Source: Phycisphaera sp. (GTDB lineage: Bacteria > Planctomycetota > Phycisphaerae > Phycisphaerales > Zrk34). Taken from it: 64,000 nt of DNA. The notes beneath the pieces are model-generated. The model searched no databases, was not told the DNA's origin, and was given only the letters and a program-made list of their open reading frames with translations. Location: assembly GCA_016125285.1 (NCBI GenBank), contig WGMA01000004.1, positions 62,001-126,000 of the forward strand. Direction: 5' to 3'. This document shows positions 17,407-26,440 of the stretch, in pieces. Made by a program: the position numbers and the translations under genes. The number at the start of each line of letters is the position of its first letter. Within the stretch, counting starts at the first letter, position 1.

Positions 17407-18504
17407 CTACTCCCCGTTCAGCTTCGCCAGCGTCTCGACGACCGGCCCGTCGTCGATCCCCTCCACCCCCAGCGTGAACACGCAGTACCCCGTCACGCCG
17501 TGCGCCCGGCCGTACGCGATGTGATGCGCCAGCGCCGCCGCGTCGCGACGCCAGTCCGGCTGACCGTCCTCCGTCAGCCAGCCCAGCCCCATCCACACGC
17601 GGTCGGCGCGCTCGCCGAGCATCGCCCGCCACGCCAGCACCTCCGCCTCGAACCGCGGCCGGTTCGACGTGTACTGCATCACGAACACGCCGTCGACCAG
17701 GTCGTCGACGATCCACATCACCGGGTCCTGCTGCATGTGGAAGAACACCGGGCCGTAGAGGTGCACCGGGTCGTAGTCCTTGAACCGCCCGTCGTCGTGC
17801 CGCGCCTTGGGCTCGGTCACGTAGTGGTTGTGCGCGTCGCGTGCGTGCCACGCGCGGTACCACTGCGGCAGGTCGCCCTCCCACTTCGTCACGCCGCCCC
17901 ACGTCCCGCCGACGTAAGAAGGGTCCGCGGTGAACACCGCCGCGGTCAGCATCTTGCCGGGGTGTTCCTTCCGGATCGCCTCGCGGATCGCGCGGACCGT
18001 CGCGGTCACCGCGCCCATCTTCGCCGCGTCGGGGTTGCCCCATTCGCTGTAGCGGATGTAGTCGAGGTGCACGCCCGCGAGCTTCGGGTAACGCGTCAGC
18101 AGGTCGACCGCCCACTGCGCCTGCGCGGCACGCTCGTTGGCGTCGGTGAAGTCCACCTGCGTGTCGCCCGCGCGCATCTTGTTGGTGATCCACGCGTGCA
18201 CCGCCAGGCCGCGCGCCGTCGCCGCGTCGACGAACGCCGCGAACTGCTGCGCGTCGCTCTTGCCGTGGTTGTCGCCGTACCGATTATGGATCGTCGGCGC
18301 CCGCAGGAACACCGCGTTGCACTTCGCGTCGACGACGCTCCGCAGCGTCCCGGCCGCACGGTCCGGCGTGATCGCGTAGTAGTTGACCCACACGCCGCGC
18401 ACCTCCGGCGTCGACGTCGGCCCGGCCTCCGCGCACGCACGTTCCGCCGACAACGCCACCCCCATCACACACGCGACCGCCACGCACGCCAACGCTCTGA
18501 CCAT
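17407..18504 (-). CDS. GHL10-like glycosyl hydrolase family protein
   Basis: This 365-residue exported protein has a signal peptide ending near SAERACA (residues about 1-22). The mature part begins EVRGVWVNYYAITPD and contains GVHLDYIRYSEWGNPD, features of the glycosyl-hydrolase-like 10 (DUF187) TIM-barrel family. The ATG at 18504 has an excellent GAGGTGA ribosome site, so longer upstream starts are rejected. Family members are thought to act on cell-wall or extracellular glycans; the substrate cannot be told here. It converges with the phosphorelay operon. Confidence 0.8.
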   Translation of the reverse strand: MVRALACVAVACVMGVALSAERACAEAGPTSTPEVRGVWVNYYAITPDRAAGTLRSVVDAKCNAVFLRAPTIHNRYGDNHGKSDAQQFAAFVDAATARGLAVHAWITNKMRAGDTQVDFTDANERAAQAQWAVDLLTRYPKLAGVHLDYIRYSEWGNPDAAKMGAVTATVRAIREAIRKEHPGKMLTAAVFTADPSYVGGTWGGVTKWEGDLPQWYRAWHARDAHNHYVTEPKARHDDGRFKDYDPVHLYGPVFFHMQQDPVMWIVDDLVDGVFVMQYTSNRPRFEAEVLAWRAMLGERADRVWMGLGWLTEDGQPDWRRDAAALAHHIAYGRAHGVTGYCVFTLGVEGIDDGPVVETLAKLNGE

Positions 18505-18686
18505 GTCTTCACCTCGGTTTCCTGAGCTCACCACTACCATAGCCGCAACGGGCCCCGTGTGACGCACAAATCCCACCGCGTGTCCGTCCGCAGCGCAACA
18601 AGACGCCGCCCGCGTTGCCACGAGCGGCGTCCGCCTGCATACGCCCGGGTGTCGGCCCGGGCGCGTCACATCAGATTCACGTCACG

Positions 18687-20318
18687 CTACTTCTCCGTGG
18701 CGGTGTCCATGTGGTCCGCCGGTCCGTACCTCACCTTCAGCCTGTTGATCACGTGCGACGCGCCGCCCGCGTAGGCGTCGCGCGCCGCGTCGTGGCGCTC
18801 GTACCACGAGTTGACCGTCCCGGTCAGCGTCGCGACGCCGTGATCGACGGAGACGCGCACGTTCTCAGCGTTCACGAACGGCGACCAGTGCATCTGCCGC
18901 TCGATCCGCTCGTGGATCACCGGGTCCGACAGGTTCTTGTCGCGACCGAAGTCGAGGTCGAAGGTCAGCGGGTCCCAGTCGTAGATCTTGTACGCTTCGT
19001 ACGTCGGCACGTTGTCGGACACGTCGATCAGGTTGTCGATCTGCGACACGCCCGTGATGCGCGACGCGACCTCCTCGGCCTCCGACCGCTCGTAGAGCGA
19101 CTTGACCCGGCCGCGCAGCGTCACCGTGCCGTTGTCCACGTCGATGAACAGGTCGTAGTCGTGCAGCATCGGGTCACGCTCGAACGCCGAGCTGACGTCG
19201 TTCATGATCGCGGCGTTGCTCACCGCGATCAGCGGCTGCACCTTCAGGCGGTTGTCGACGTACCACACGCCGACGGTGTTCGACGCGTCCTGCGCCGCGG
19301 CGTTCTTCGCCTTGAGGTTGTCCACCGTACCGCGCAGCGTCACCATCCCGTCCATCACGTCGACCTTCGGCGTGAACGAGTAGACGCGCGGGTCATACAT
19401 CAACGCGTCCGTCGCGGCCTGGCGGATGTCGGCGTCGGTCACGTGCGTGAACCGGTCGTAACGACGCATGTCGTTCTTCAGCCAGTCCACCACCGCCAGC
19501 TTCGAGGCGTCGACGCTCGACACGCCGTTCGTCCACGCGAACTGCTGCGCGAGCGACTTCTCCAGCGCGCTGCCGACCTTGCCGCTCAGATACACCTTGC
19601 CGCCGGTCACCTCGACGTTCAGCAGCACGTCGTCGATACGGCTGTCCCATTTCAGGCGATCCCGGATCTCGGCGGCGATCTCCGCATCCGGACGCTGGCT
19701 CTCGTAGACGACGTCGAGCTGGTTGTCGATGCCGCGCACGCCCGCCACGCCCGTGGCGATCCGCTCCGCGAGCCAGCGCTGCTGCCACGAATCCACGCGG
19801 CCCTGCAGCTTCACCGTGCCGTTGTCGCTCTTGACCGTGATCGGCCACGCGTCGGTCGCCGGGTCGGTCGCCAGCGCCGCCACGACGTCCGAACGGATCT
19901 TGGCGTCAGACCGGCCGGTCTCGGCGATGTTCAACTCGTTGACCACGGCGCGCACGCCATTGATGCGCTCGGCGATGTGAGCCGCACGCGTCCTGGCCAG
20001 CAGGCTGTCCACCTCGCCCTGCAGCGTGACCACCCCGTCCTCCGAGTTGATCTCGATCAGCCGCGGCGACACGCCCCGGGCATTGAACAGCGCGTCGTCC
20101 ACGGCCGTGATGATCGCCCCGTCGTCGGGCTTCATCATCGACGCGGACTTCGTGGCGCCCATCGACGTCAACGCCACCACGGTCAGACTCACCGCGATCA
20201 CCCCCAGCACCCCAGCCGTGAGCAGCCAGCGCCCGTCTCGTCTGCGGCGCGGCCCCGGTACGCCGACGGCGTCGCCCCGCTTCTGATCCGGTTTCGATTG
20301 GTTCGTGGTGCGGTACAT
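18687..20318 (-). CDS. Membrane-anchored protein with six BON domains
   Basis: This 543-residue protein has one membrane helix at residues about 31-52 and then an entirely periplasmic array of BON domains. Six repeats can be counted, each with a helix starting D-x-x-I, a strand such as GTVTLRGRVKSL, and an ending like VDNRLKV. BON domains of the OsmY/Kin type bind membranes or phospholipids and stabilise envelopes under osmotic stress; most proteins carry one to three. The ATG at 20318 is supported by an AAGGAGAG ribosome site. Confidence 0.85.
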   Translation of the reverse strand: MYRTTNQSKPDQKRGDAVGVPGPRRRRDGRWLLTAGVLGVIAVSLTVVALTSMGATKSASMMKPDDGAIITAVDDALFNARGVSPRLIEINSEDGVVTLQGEVDSLLARTRAAHIAERINGVRAVVNELNIAETGRSDAKIRSDVVAALATDPATDAWPITVKSDNGTVKLQGRVDSWQQRWLAERIATGVAGVRGIDNQLDVVYESQRPDAEIAAEIRDRLKWDSRIDDVLLNVEVTGGKVYLSGKVGSALEKSLAQQFAWTNGVSSVDASKLAVVDWLKNDMRRYDRFTHVTDADIRQAATDALMYDPRVYSFTPKVDVMDGMVTLRGTVDNLKAKNAAAQDASNTVGVWYVDNRLKVQPLIAVSNAAIMNDVSSAFERDPMLHDYDLFIDVDNGTVTLRGRVKSLYERSEAEEVASRITGVSQIDNLIDVSDNVPTYEAYKIYDWDPLTFDLDFGRDKNLSDPVIHERIERQMHWSPFVNAENVRVSVDHGVATLTGTVNSWYERHDAARDAYAGGASHVINRLKVRYGPADHMDTATEK

Positions 20319-20493
20319 AACAAACTCTCCTTTCCAACAAGGTGAGAGACCTCGGCCCCGCCAACGCTCGCAAGGCCTTGGTTTTGATACGACCGCCAAC
20401 GCCGCTCCGCGTTCAGTACGTCGTTGAGTTCGCCGCGCAAAAGTCGCCGAAAGCGACATGGAGGGATGTCCTACACGCACACCAACCCGCGCG

Positions 20494-21420
20494 CTACGCG
20501 AACACGCCGAGCGGCAGGTGCGCCGAAACCACCCAGTTCGGCGCGTCGACAACCTCGCTGATGTGCAGGTCCGCCGCGACGCTGCACAGGCAGTACGCCA
20601 GCTCCGGCGTCAGCCCGTAGGTCGCGACGATGTGATCGATCATTTCGCGCACCGCGTCGCGCGCCGCGGTCATCAGGTCGTCGCCTATGCCGGTGGTGAT
20701 GTACGTCCCGGCGGCGGTCGTCTCCGGCCGCGCGTGGCGCGGCGCCCACACCTGCGGGAAGCGCGGCGCGGCGCTCTTCTCCACGCTCACGCGCAGCCGC
20801 ACGTTCATCGCCGTCTCCACCGCCGTGCCGCACACCTCGCCATCGCCCTGCGCCGCGTGCGTGTCGCCCACCGACAGCAACGCCCCGCTCACCTCCACCG
20901 GCAGACGCAGCACCGACCCGGCGACCAGGTCGCGCGTGTCCATGTTGCCGCCCACGCGCCGCGGCGGGATCACGCTGTGCCGACCCGACTCCGCCGGCGC
21001 CACGCCGATCGTCCCCGTGAACGGCCGCGTCGGCACGCGCACCCCCGGCGCGAACGCCACCGCCTCCGACGTGTAACGCGAATGATGCAGATACGCCGTG
21101 TCGAACTCGTCGGCCAGCAGACCGAATCCCGGGATCAACGCCGTCCAGCCCCAGCCGCTCGGCTCGAACGCAATCAGCTCGACCACCAGCGCGTCGCCCG
21201 GCTCGGCGCCGTCGACATACACCGGCCCGGTCAGCGGATTGATCTTCGCCGAGTCCATCCGCCCGACCGCCTCCGCCGTCGACTCCGGCGTGATCTGCCC
21301 GCCCGACGCGTCGACGACCTCGAACGCAATCGACTCGCCCGACCCCACCCGCACCCGCGGCTCGATGCCGTTGTCCCACCCGAGGTGCCCCTGCGCCTGA
21401 TGCAACGTCTTGTAGCTCAT
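20494..21420 (-). CDS. Acetamidase/formamidase family protein
   Basis: This 308-residue cytoplasmic amidohydrolase is related to FmdA/AmdA, which release ammonia from formamide or short amides. Family features are the conserved GPVYVDGAEPGDALVV stretch, the metal-site motifs GDTHAAQGDGEVCG and the late AYCLCSVAADLHISEVVD. An alternative ATG lies at 21429. The start at 21420 is preferred because TACAAT ends seven bases before it. Confidence 0.85.
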   Translation of the reverse strand: MSYKTLHQAQGHLGWDNGIEPRVRVGSGESIAFEVVDASGGQITPESTAEAVGRMDSAKINPLTGPVYVDGAEPGDALVVELIAFEPSGWGWTALIPGFGLLADEFDTAYLHHSRYTSEAVAFAPGVRVPTRPFTGTIGVAPAESGRHSVIPPRRVGGNMDTRDLVAGSVLRLPVEVSGALLSVGDTHAAQGDGEVCGTAVETAMNVRLRVSVEKSAAPRFPQVWAPRHARPETTAAGTYITTGIGDDLMTAARDAVREMIDHIVATYGLTPELAYCLCSVAADLHISEVVDAPNWVVSAHLPLGVFA

Positions 21421-21427
21421 GGTGTTC

Positions 21428-21433
21428 ATTGTA
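21428..21433 (-). promoter_or_regulatory. -10 box for the amidase gene
   Basis: Minus-strand TACAAT is followed by seven bases and then the ATG at 21420. The ATG at 21429 overlaps this hexamer and would lie upstream of the predicted transcript start. Confidence 0.5.
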
Positions 21434-21586
21434 AGGGTCACGCCGCGCGTCGCACGCACGCGCAGTCACCTCGACAACGCGCCACTCCATTGGCTTCGCG
21501 TCGTGTACCGCCCACGCGGTTGCTGATAGACTGACACCGACACGCACGTCGCTTGCATCGCAGTTGAAAACGCAAGAAGGTCACGC

Positions 21587-23131
21587 ATGTCCTCGCCGGC
21601 GCCACATTCCGACCACCGCGTGCTGATGTTCACCGATCTGGTGGACTCGGCGCGGATGAAGGTCCGCCTCGGCGATGTCGACTACGCGCTGAACGTCGCC
21701 CGACCCCACAACCAGATGTTCCACCGCATCATCGCCGACACGCCCGGCGCCGAAGAGGTCGCGTACACCGGCGACGGGTTCTTCGCGTGGTTCACGACCG
21801 TCGGCGACGCGATCAACGCCGCGCTGCGCTTCCAGCACCAGATGCGGACCTACCCGTGGCAGGCGATGCAGCCCCGCACGCGCATCGGCATCCACCTCGG
21901 CACCGTGCTGCTCATCGGCGACGGCGAGACCAGCGCGATCATCCAGACCAGCCACGCCGCGGACGTGTGCGCCCGGCTGATGAGCCTCGCCGCCGGCGGA
22001 CAGATCCTGCTGACCCAGGCCGCGTTCGAGGCCGGCCAGCGCGACGTGCCGACCCACCCGCCGATCGAGGACGGCCGATCGCCCGATCTCGAATGGCGGC
22101 GGCACGGTCGCTACTACTTCAAGGGACGCGACGAGCCGGTCGAGGTCTTCGAGGTCGGCGCGAAGGACCACACGAAGTTCGACGCGCCGGTCGACTCCGA
22201 GAAGGCGTGGCGCGACAACACGATGAACGGATCGATGTCTTCGCCGGCCAACCGCTACACCCCGACGCTCGGCCCCGGTCGACGCGTCGGCAAGTACGAG
22301 ATCGTCGGCTTCCTCGGCAAGGGCGGCATGGGCACGGTGTACACGGCGAACGACACGACGCTCGACCGCCCCGTGGCGCTGAAGGTGCTGCCGCGCGACG
22401 TCGCCGGCGACAGCATCGCCCTCCGCCGCTTCCAACGCGAGGGCCGACTCGCCGCACGCCTGCACCACCCCAACGCCGTGACCATCTTCGACATCGGCCA
22501 CGACCCCGAGCAGCAGGTCCACTACATCGCCATGGAGCTCGTCCGCGGCGCCGACGCCCATCATCTGCTCCAGGAGCGCGGCCCGTTCGACGTGACCACC
22601 GCCACCGCGAGCATCGCCGACGCCTGCCGCGTGCTCGCCGTCGCCCACAACGCCGGCCTCATCCACCGCGACATCAAGCCCGGCAACCTCATGCACGCCG
22701 ACGACGGCACGGTGAAGATCGCCGACTTCGGCCTGGCGCGCGGCGTAGCCGGTGAGGGCGGCCTGTCGCTCACGGGCAAGGACGAGATCATCGGCTCGCC
22801 GAACTACATGAGCCCCGAGCAGTGCCGCGGCGAAACCATCGATACGCGGGCCGACCTCTACGCGCTCGGCTGCACCTACTTCGCGCTGCTGACCGGCCAC
22901 CCGCCGTATGTGTACGACTCGCCGATGAAGACCATGCACGCGCACGTCAGCGAGCCCCCGCCGTCCGTGCGTCAGCTCCGCCCCGATGCGCCGGCGTCCT
23001 GCGGGCGGATCATCGAACGCGCCATGGCCAAGTCGCGCGACCAGCGCTACCAGACCGCCGACGAGATGCTCGAGGCGCTCAATGCGCTGCTGAGCGAACT
23101 CCGCGGCGCAGCGTCGCAGGCGCCGCGGTAA
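21587..23131 (+). CDS. Nucleotidyl cyclase-Ser/Thr kinase fusion
   Basis: This 514-residue protein joins a class III adenylate/guanylate cyclase domain (residues about 10-190) to a Hanks-type kinase (about 235-500). The cyclase metal-binding residues D17 (FTDLVDS) and D63 (YTGDGFF) are present. In the transition-state motif the Asn is replaced by D126 while R130 is kept (HAADVCAR). The kinase has GKGGMG, K266 (VALKVL), HRD at 360-362 and DFG at 380-382, so it should be active. No membrane helix is seen. The cyclase-like part may make a cyclic nucleotide or act as a ligand-sensing regulatory domain. Confidence 0.9.
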   Translation: MSSPAPHSDHRVLMFTDLVDSARMKVRLGDVDYALNVARPHNQMFHRIIADTPGAEEVAYTGDGFFAWFTTVGDAINAALRFQHQMRTYPWQAMQPRTRIGIHLGTVLLIGDGETSAIIQTSHAADVCARLMSLAAGGQILLTQAAFEAGQRDVPTHPPIEDGRSPDLEWRRHGRYYFKGRDEPVEVFEVGAKDHTKFDAPVDSEKAWRDNTMNGSMSSPANRYTPTLGPGRRVGKYEIVGFLGKGGMGTVYTANDTTLDRPVALKVLPRDVAGDSIALRRFQREGRLAARLHHPNAVTIFDIGHDPEQQVHYIAMELVRGADAHHLLQERGPFDVTTATASIADACRVLAVAHNAGLIHRDIKPGNLMHADDGTVKIADFGLARGVAGEGGLSLTGKDEIIGSPNYMSPEQCRGETIDTRADLYALGCTYFALLTGHPPYVYDSPMKTMHAHVSEPPPSVRQLRPDAPASCGRIIERAMAKSRDQRYQTADEMLEALNALLSELRGAASQAPR

Positions 23132-23194
23132 GGCTGCCGCCGACGCCCCTGATTTGATCTGTGATGAACAACCCCCGCCGCGCGACCGCCGGCG

Positions 23195-23608
23195 TTACGC
23201 CAGGCTCGGCCCACCTTCGGACTTCGACAGGATGCGCGGCAGCCAGTCGAACAGCATCTCCATCGCGGACATCAGCGTGATCGGCCGCACGGGCTTGGGC
23301 ACGTAGGCGTCGACGTCGGCCCGGCCGGGACGGTCGAGGTCGGGCATCTCCTGACGCTCGGAGAGCAGCACGATCGGGATGCCCGCGGTGCGCTGGTCCT
23401 CGCGGAGGCTCCGCATGACGCCGGAGTCCGACAGGCCGGGCGTACTGCTGTCGACGATGATCGCGTCAGGCCGACACGCCCGGGCGAGCACGAGGCCGTC
23501 GCGGCTGTCCGACGCCTCCAGCAGCCGCCAGCCGACCAGGGTCTGCCGCAGCTGCATCCGCACCTCGGGGTCGTTGTCGATCATCAGCAGTGTCTTGATA
23601 CGATTCAT
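23195..23608 (-). CDS. Single-domain response regulator
   Basis: This 137-residue receiver has acidic D11/D13, phospho-acceptor D53 (IIVDSSTPGLSD), S83 as switch residue and K105 (YVPKPV), so it should be phosphorylatable. There is no output domain. The ATG at 23608 follows a clear AGGAGAG ribosome site. It is not next to a histidine kinase, although the cyclase-kinase fusion converges on it. Confidence 0.85.
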   Translation of the reverse strand: MNRIKTLLMIDNDPEVRMQLRQTLVGWRLLEASDSRDGLVLARACRPDAIIVDSSTPGLSDSGVMRSLREDQRTAGIPIVLLSERQEMPDLDRPGRADVDAYVPKPVRPITLMSAMEMLFDWLPRILSKSEGGPSLA

Positions 23609-24109
23609 GGCTTTCTCTCCTGCCGCGATCATCGCGGGCGATACCCACACATCGGCACACCCGCCACGGAACTGATCGGGGTTCACACCCCATTTCACCC
23701 GCCGCGCAGCGCGGCACGCTGCGGATAAGCCCACAGGCATTTGTTCGGTATTTGAGTGGATATTTTGCTACGAATCGCCTATAATCAAACGACCGGATTC
23801 CGGGAGATTCCACACCGTCAGACGCCATCCGTCGACATCGTTATTCATTGCGCAAGAATTTAAATGACATGGACATACGCCGCATACCACAATACCGGGG
23901 TCACGTCGAAGGATCCCATGCCGCACCCCGCGTACCCCCTCCCCCCGTCCAAAATGGAAAATGGCGACTGGACAATGGAAAACGACCAATGACACCCCCC
24001 TCCCCCCCCCCCGCGAAATCGGCGGCGCAGCGAGGCTACCGGGTACACCGCCCGGTAGCAGGACGGTGCGCAAAGGGGGCGCGCGAGGCGTGTGACGGGG
24101 TGCGCCGAG
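23609..24109. other. Intergenic region with orphan promoter and low-complexity tracts
   Basis: No gene is seen here. On the plus strand TGGATA (23757-23762) and TATAAT (23780-23785) are spaced by 17 bases, a good promoter that points into sequence without a plus-strand gene. At 23947-23992 there is an A+T-rich stretch with three AATGGAAA-like units. It is flanked by C-runs, including a run of about 11 C's after 24002. Confidence 0.45.
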
Positions 24110-25441
24110 TCAGCGGAGGGTGCGAACGTAGGCCGTGAAGAGGGTCTGGATGTTCTCGATGGGGCCGAAGGCGTCCTCGAACTGCTTGCGGAGGGTCTCG
24201 GCGTCGAGCTCACCGGGCGGGGTCTGGGCGGTGGCGGTCAGGTACTTCCGCATGCCTTCCTGCTGGCGCGTGAACAGGTAGTTGAACAGGCCCCACGACT
24301 GCGCGTAGTACGCGCTGACGACGGCCTGATCGTCGGAGGAAGGCTGGACGGTCGCCACGAAGTCGTGCAGCGGGATGAGGCGGTCGTTCTGGAAGGCTTC
24401 GATGAGGGCGTTGAATCGCGAGGGGTTCTTGATGCCGGGGCCGAACGCCTTGCCGCCCTTCGTGGACTCGAAGGAGGTGGCGAGCCCCTCGGCGGCCCAG
24501 AAGGGGTAGGCGACATGGCGGGACATCAGGCCGCTGTTGAAGCAGAGCTGGTGGACGCACTCGTGGGTGGTCTTGCCGCGGTTGGTCATGTCGGCCACGG
24601 CGGCGAGGCGGTTGCGGTGCCAGTTGCGGTCGTGCACGATCTTGTTGCGTTCGGCGCCGAGGTCACGCAGTGTGCTCTGATCGCCGGCCCGCTTGGCGAC
24701 GTCGATCGCCGCGAGCAGTTGGTCGAGCTGCTGATCGAGCTCGGCGATGCGGTCGTTGATCGGCTTGAACTGCGGGTTGTCGCGGTCGTGGAAGAACGCG
24801 ATACGGTTGGTCCGGCTGGAGTAATAACCGCTGGCCCACGGCACGTTCATCTGGTCGACGCGGTCGGCGTAGCGGACGAAGTCCTCGTGGTCGTTGAACA
24901 GCACGCACACCAGGCGTTCCTCGAGCGGCATCGGGCGGAGCCCCGCGGCGCGGAACCGCCGATAAAACGTGTCGTGCGCCTCTTCGAGCATGCTGCCCCG
25001 CTCGCGGGCGAAGCTGTCTTCGGTGTCGTAGACGATCAGGAAGTGCTGCGAGACGTGCAGGCGGAACTTGGGGAACCCCGCCATGAGCACGCCCTGCTCA
25101 ACCTGGTTCTCCGGCAGCTTCACCTTCGTGGCCAACTCCCAGAGCTGCTCGTACGCCGAGTCGTGCGTCGGGTCGAGCTCGCACGCCTGCCGCACCAGCC
25201 GCAGCGCCTCGCGATCGTCGCCGACCTTATCGGCCTGAGCGAGCAGCTCTTTGGCGGTCAGCGGACGGACGGGCGTCGCAACGGCGTTGGTCGTCGCGAC
25301 GGGCGACGCCGTCACGGCGGTGTCGGTCTTGGGCGATGGGGGCGTAGGCGGGGCGAACGATGGTTTTTCCCCGAGCGCGTGGGCAACGGGGATGGCGATC
25401 GCGAGGAGGGCGAGCGAGATGCGGAAGAGTTTTGAACCCAT
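24110..25441 (-). CDS. DUF1570-type secreted metallopeptidase-like protein
   Basis: This 443-residue exported protein has a signal peptide at residues 1 to about 22, a Pro/Thr-rich linker, a short TPR-like helical stretch (ALRLVRQACELDPTHDSAY) and a DUF1570 domain. The motif HECVH (in TTHECVHQLCFNSG) fits the HExxH zinc site of gluzincin-type peptidases, with E in AAEGLATSFE as a possible third ligand. Catalysis is untested for the family as far as I know. The ATG at 25441 is preferred over 25453 because a perfect TATAAT at 25456-25461 would start transcription between the two. Confidence 0.8.
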   Translation of the reverse strand: MGSKLFRISLALLAIAIPVAHALGEKPSFAPPTPPSPKTDTAVTASPVATTNAVATPVRPLTAKELLAQADKVGDDREALRLVRQACELDPTHDSAYEQLWELATKVKLPENQVEQGVLMAGFPKFRLHVSQHFLIVYDTEDSFARERGSMLEEAHDTFYRRFRAAGLRPMPLEERLVCVLFNDHEDFVRYADRVDQMNVPWASGYYSSRTNRIAFFHDRDNPQFKPINDRIAELDQQLDQLLAAIDVAKRAGDQSTLRDLGAERNKIVHDRNWHRNRLAAVADMTNRGKTTHECVHQLCFNSGLMSRHVAYPFWAAEGLATSFESTKGGKAFGPGIKNPSRFNALIEAFQNDRLIPLHDFVATVQPSSDDQAVVSAYYAQSWGLFNYLFTRQQEGMRKYLTATAQTPPGELDAETLRKQFEDAFGPIENIQTLFTAYVRTLR

Positions 25442-25455
25442 CGGCAACCGCATGA

Positions 25456-25461
25456 ATTATA
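25456..25461 (-). promoter_or_regulatory. Consensus -10 box for the DUF1570 gene
   Basis: Minus-strand TATAAT lies two bases from the ATG at 25453 and 14 from the ATG at 25441. A normal start site 6-8 bases downstream excludes the first ATG and leaves a leader of only a few bases for the second. Confidence 0.6.
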
Positions 25462-25581
25462 CCCCTGGTTGGCGGCGAAACCCACCGATTCACACCGAAT
25501 CGGTCGCCCCGGCGGGCGGTGAGCGATATCATAACAGTCTCACAAGCCCGTGTACTGCGTCTGACGCGAAAGGGGTCACCG

Positions 25582-26028
25582 ATGTTCCCGCACGCCGAGA
25601 GAAAATACCGCCGCACACCCGCCACCCGTCGCGCCGCCCGCGCGTTGCTGCTCGGGGCGGGGCTGACGCTGGTCATGGCGATGAACTTCGGCTGCGAGGA
25701 GCGCGTGGTGAAGGTCGAGAACTCGTGGATCGGCTCACAGTACGGCCGCATCGAGGAGGAACGCCGCGAACGCGAGCGTCAGAACTGGAGTCTGGGCAAG
25801 GAGATCGACAAGTCGATCCAGGGCACCGAACGCGCGATCGGCAACACCGGCAACGCGCTGTTCGGGTGGACCGGCGGCGTGGGACGCGGCATCGGCAATC
25901 TGTTCGGCGACGACGGCAAGCCCGCGCAGACCACGCACCGCAGCGGCCCCGGCGCCCCGGCCAGCCCCATGCACGAACGCATGATGCAGCAGACCACCAC
26001 CAGCAGCGCGGGCAGCTCCAGCAACTGA
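25582..26028 (+). CDS. Putative small lipoprotein
   Basis: This 148-residue protein has a basic N-terminus, a hydrophobic segment and a possible lipobox MNFGC near residue 38. The mature part is charged and Gly-rich (GNALFGWTGGVGRGIGNLFG) and ends in a Ser/Thr/Pro-rich tail. AGGGG precedes the ATG at 25582, which is favoured over an in-frame start 63 bases upstream. I do not recognise the family. Confidence 0.65.
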   Translation: MFPHAERKYRRTPATRRAARALLLGAGLTLVMAMNFGCEERVVKVENSWIGSQYGRIEEERRERERQNWSLGKEIDKSIQGTERAIGNTGNALFGWTGGVGRGIGNLFGDDGKPAQTTHRSGPGAPASPMHERMMQQTTTSSAGSSSN

Positions 26029-26093
26029 CAAGGCGCGCGGCGAAATCGCCGCATCACCTTGACACCCTCGCGTGTCGATACGTTCCGATCGGG

Positions 26094-26399
26094 TCAACAG
26101 ATCTGGAAGGACCTGGTGCGTGTGCCGCCGGGCGCGATCCGCGCGTGAACCGTCTTGCTGCAACCCGGGCACGAGCCGCTGAAGTGCGATCGCTTGCGAT
26201 TGCGATACACGTGGCTGAACAACCCGCAGCATGTCCAGTACACCGCCAGCGCCGGCCGCTCGCGCATCGACGAGCCGATGCGGTCCACGACGGACTTCGA
26301 GCCCTTCCCGGCGTCCGTGTCGGCCCCGGCTGCGCCCTCCAGCTCGTCAACGTCCACGAGATAATCCAGGGAATCGCGCATGCCCAACGTATCGGCCAC
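26094..26399 (-). CDS. Small CxxC protein of unknown function
   Basis: This is a plausible 101-residue protein starting with GTG at 26399, or 95 residues from the ATG at 26381. The C-terminus has CPGCSKTVHARIAPGGTRTR, a CxxC knuckle followed by a Gly-Gly-Thr turn. An earlier Cys pair (YWTCCGLF) may complete a metal site. G+C-rich third codon positions support coding. The ribosome site is weak. It diverges from murD with only 41 bases between start codons. It differs from the two zinc-ribbon paralogues near 8 and 10 kb. Confidence 0.55.
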   Translation of the reverse strand: MADTLGMRDSLDYLVDVDELEGAAGADTDAGKGSKSVVDRIGSSMRERPALAVYWTCCGLFSHVYRNRKRSHFSGSCPGCSKTVHARIAPGGTRTRSFQIC

Positions 26400-26428
26400 G
26401 CGTCCCGCGACGCTGCAGAAAAAATTGA

Positions 26429-26434
26429 TAGGAT
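26429..26434 (+). promoter_or_regulatory. -10 box for murD
   Basis: TAGGAT is followed by exactly six bases and then the ATG of murD. There is no ribosome site. Confidence 0.5.
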
Positions 26435-26440
26435 GCGCTG

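Noticed and set aside
23990-24015. The long C-run as a phase-variation tract
   Set aside because: It lies outside any coding region or recognised promoter, and its exact length may be affected by sequencing error.
24092-25435. A 447-codon open frame on the plus strand opposite the DUF1570 gene
   Set aside because: Its composition is Val/Arg/Gly-rich without motifs, and the minus frame has a signal peptide and an HExxH domain. Long antisense frames are expected in G+C-rich DNA.
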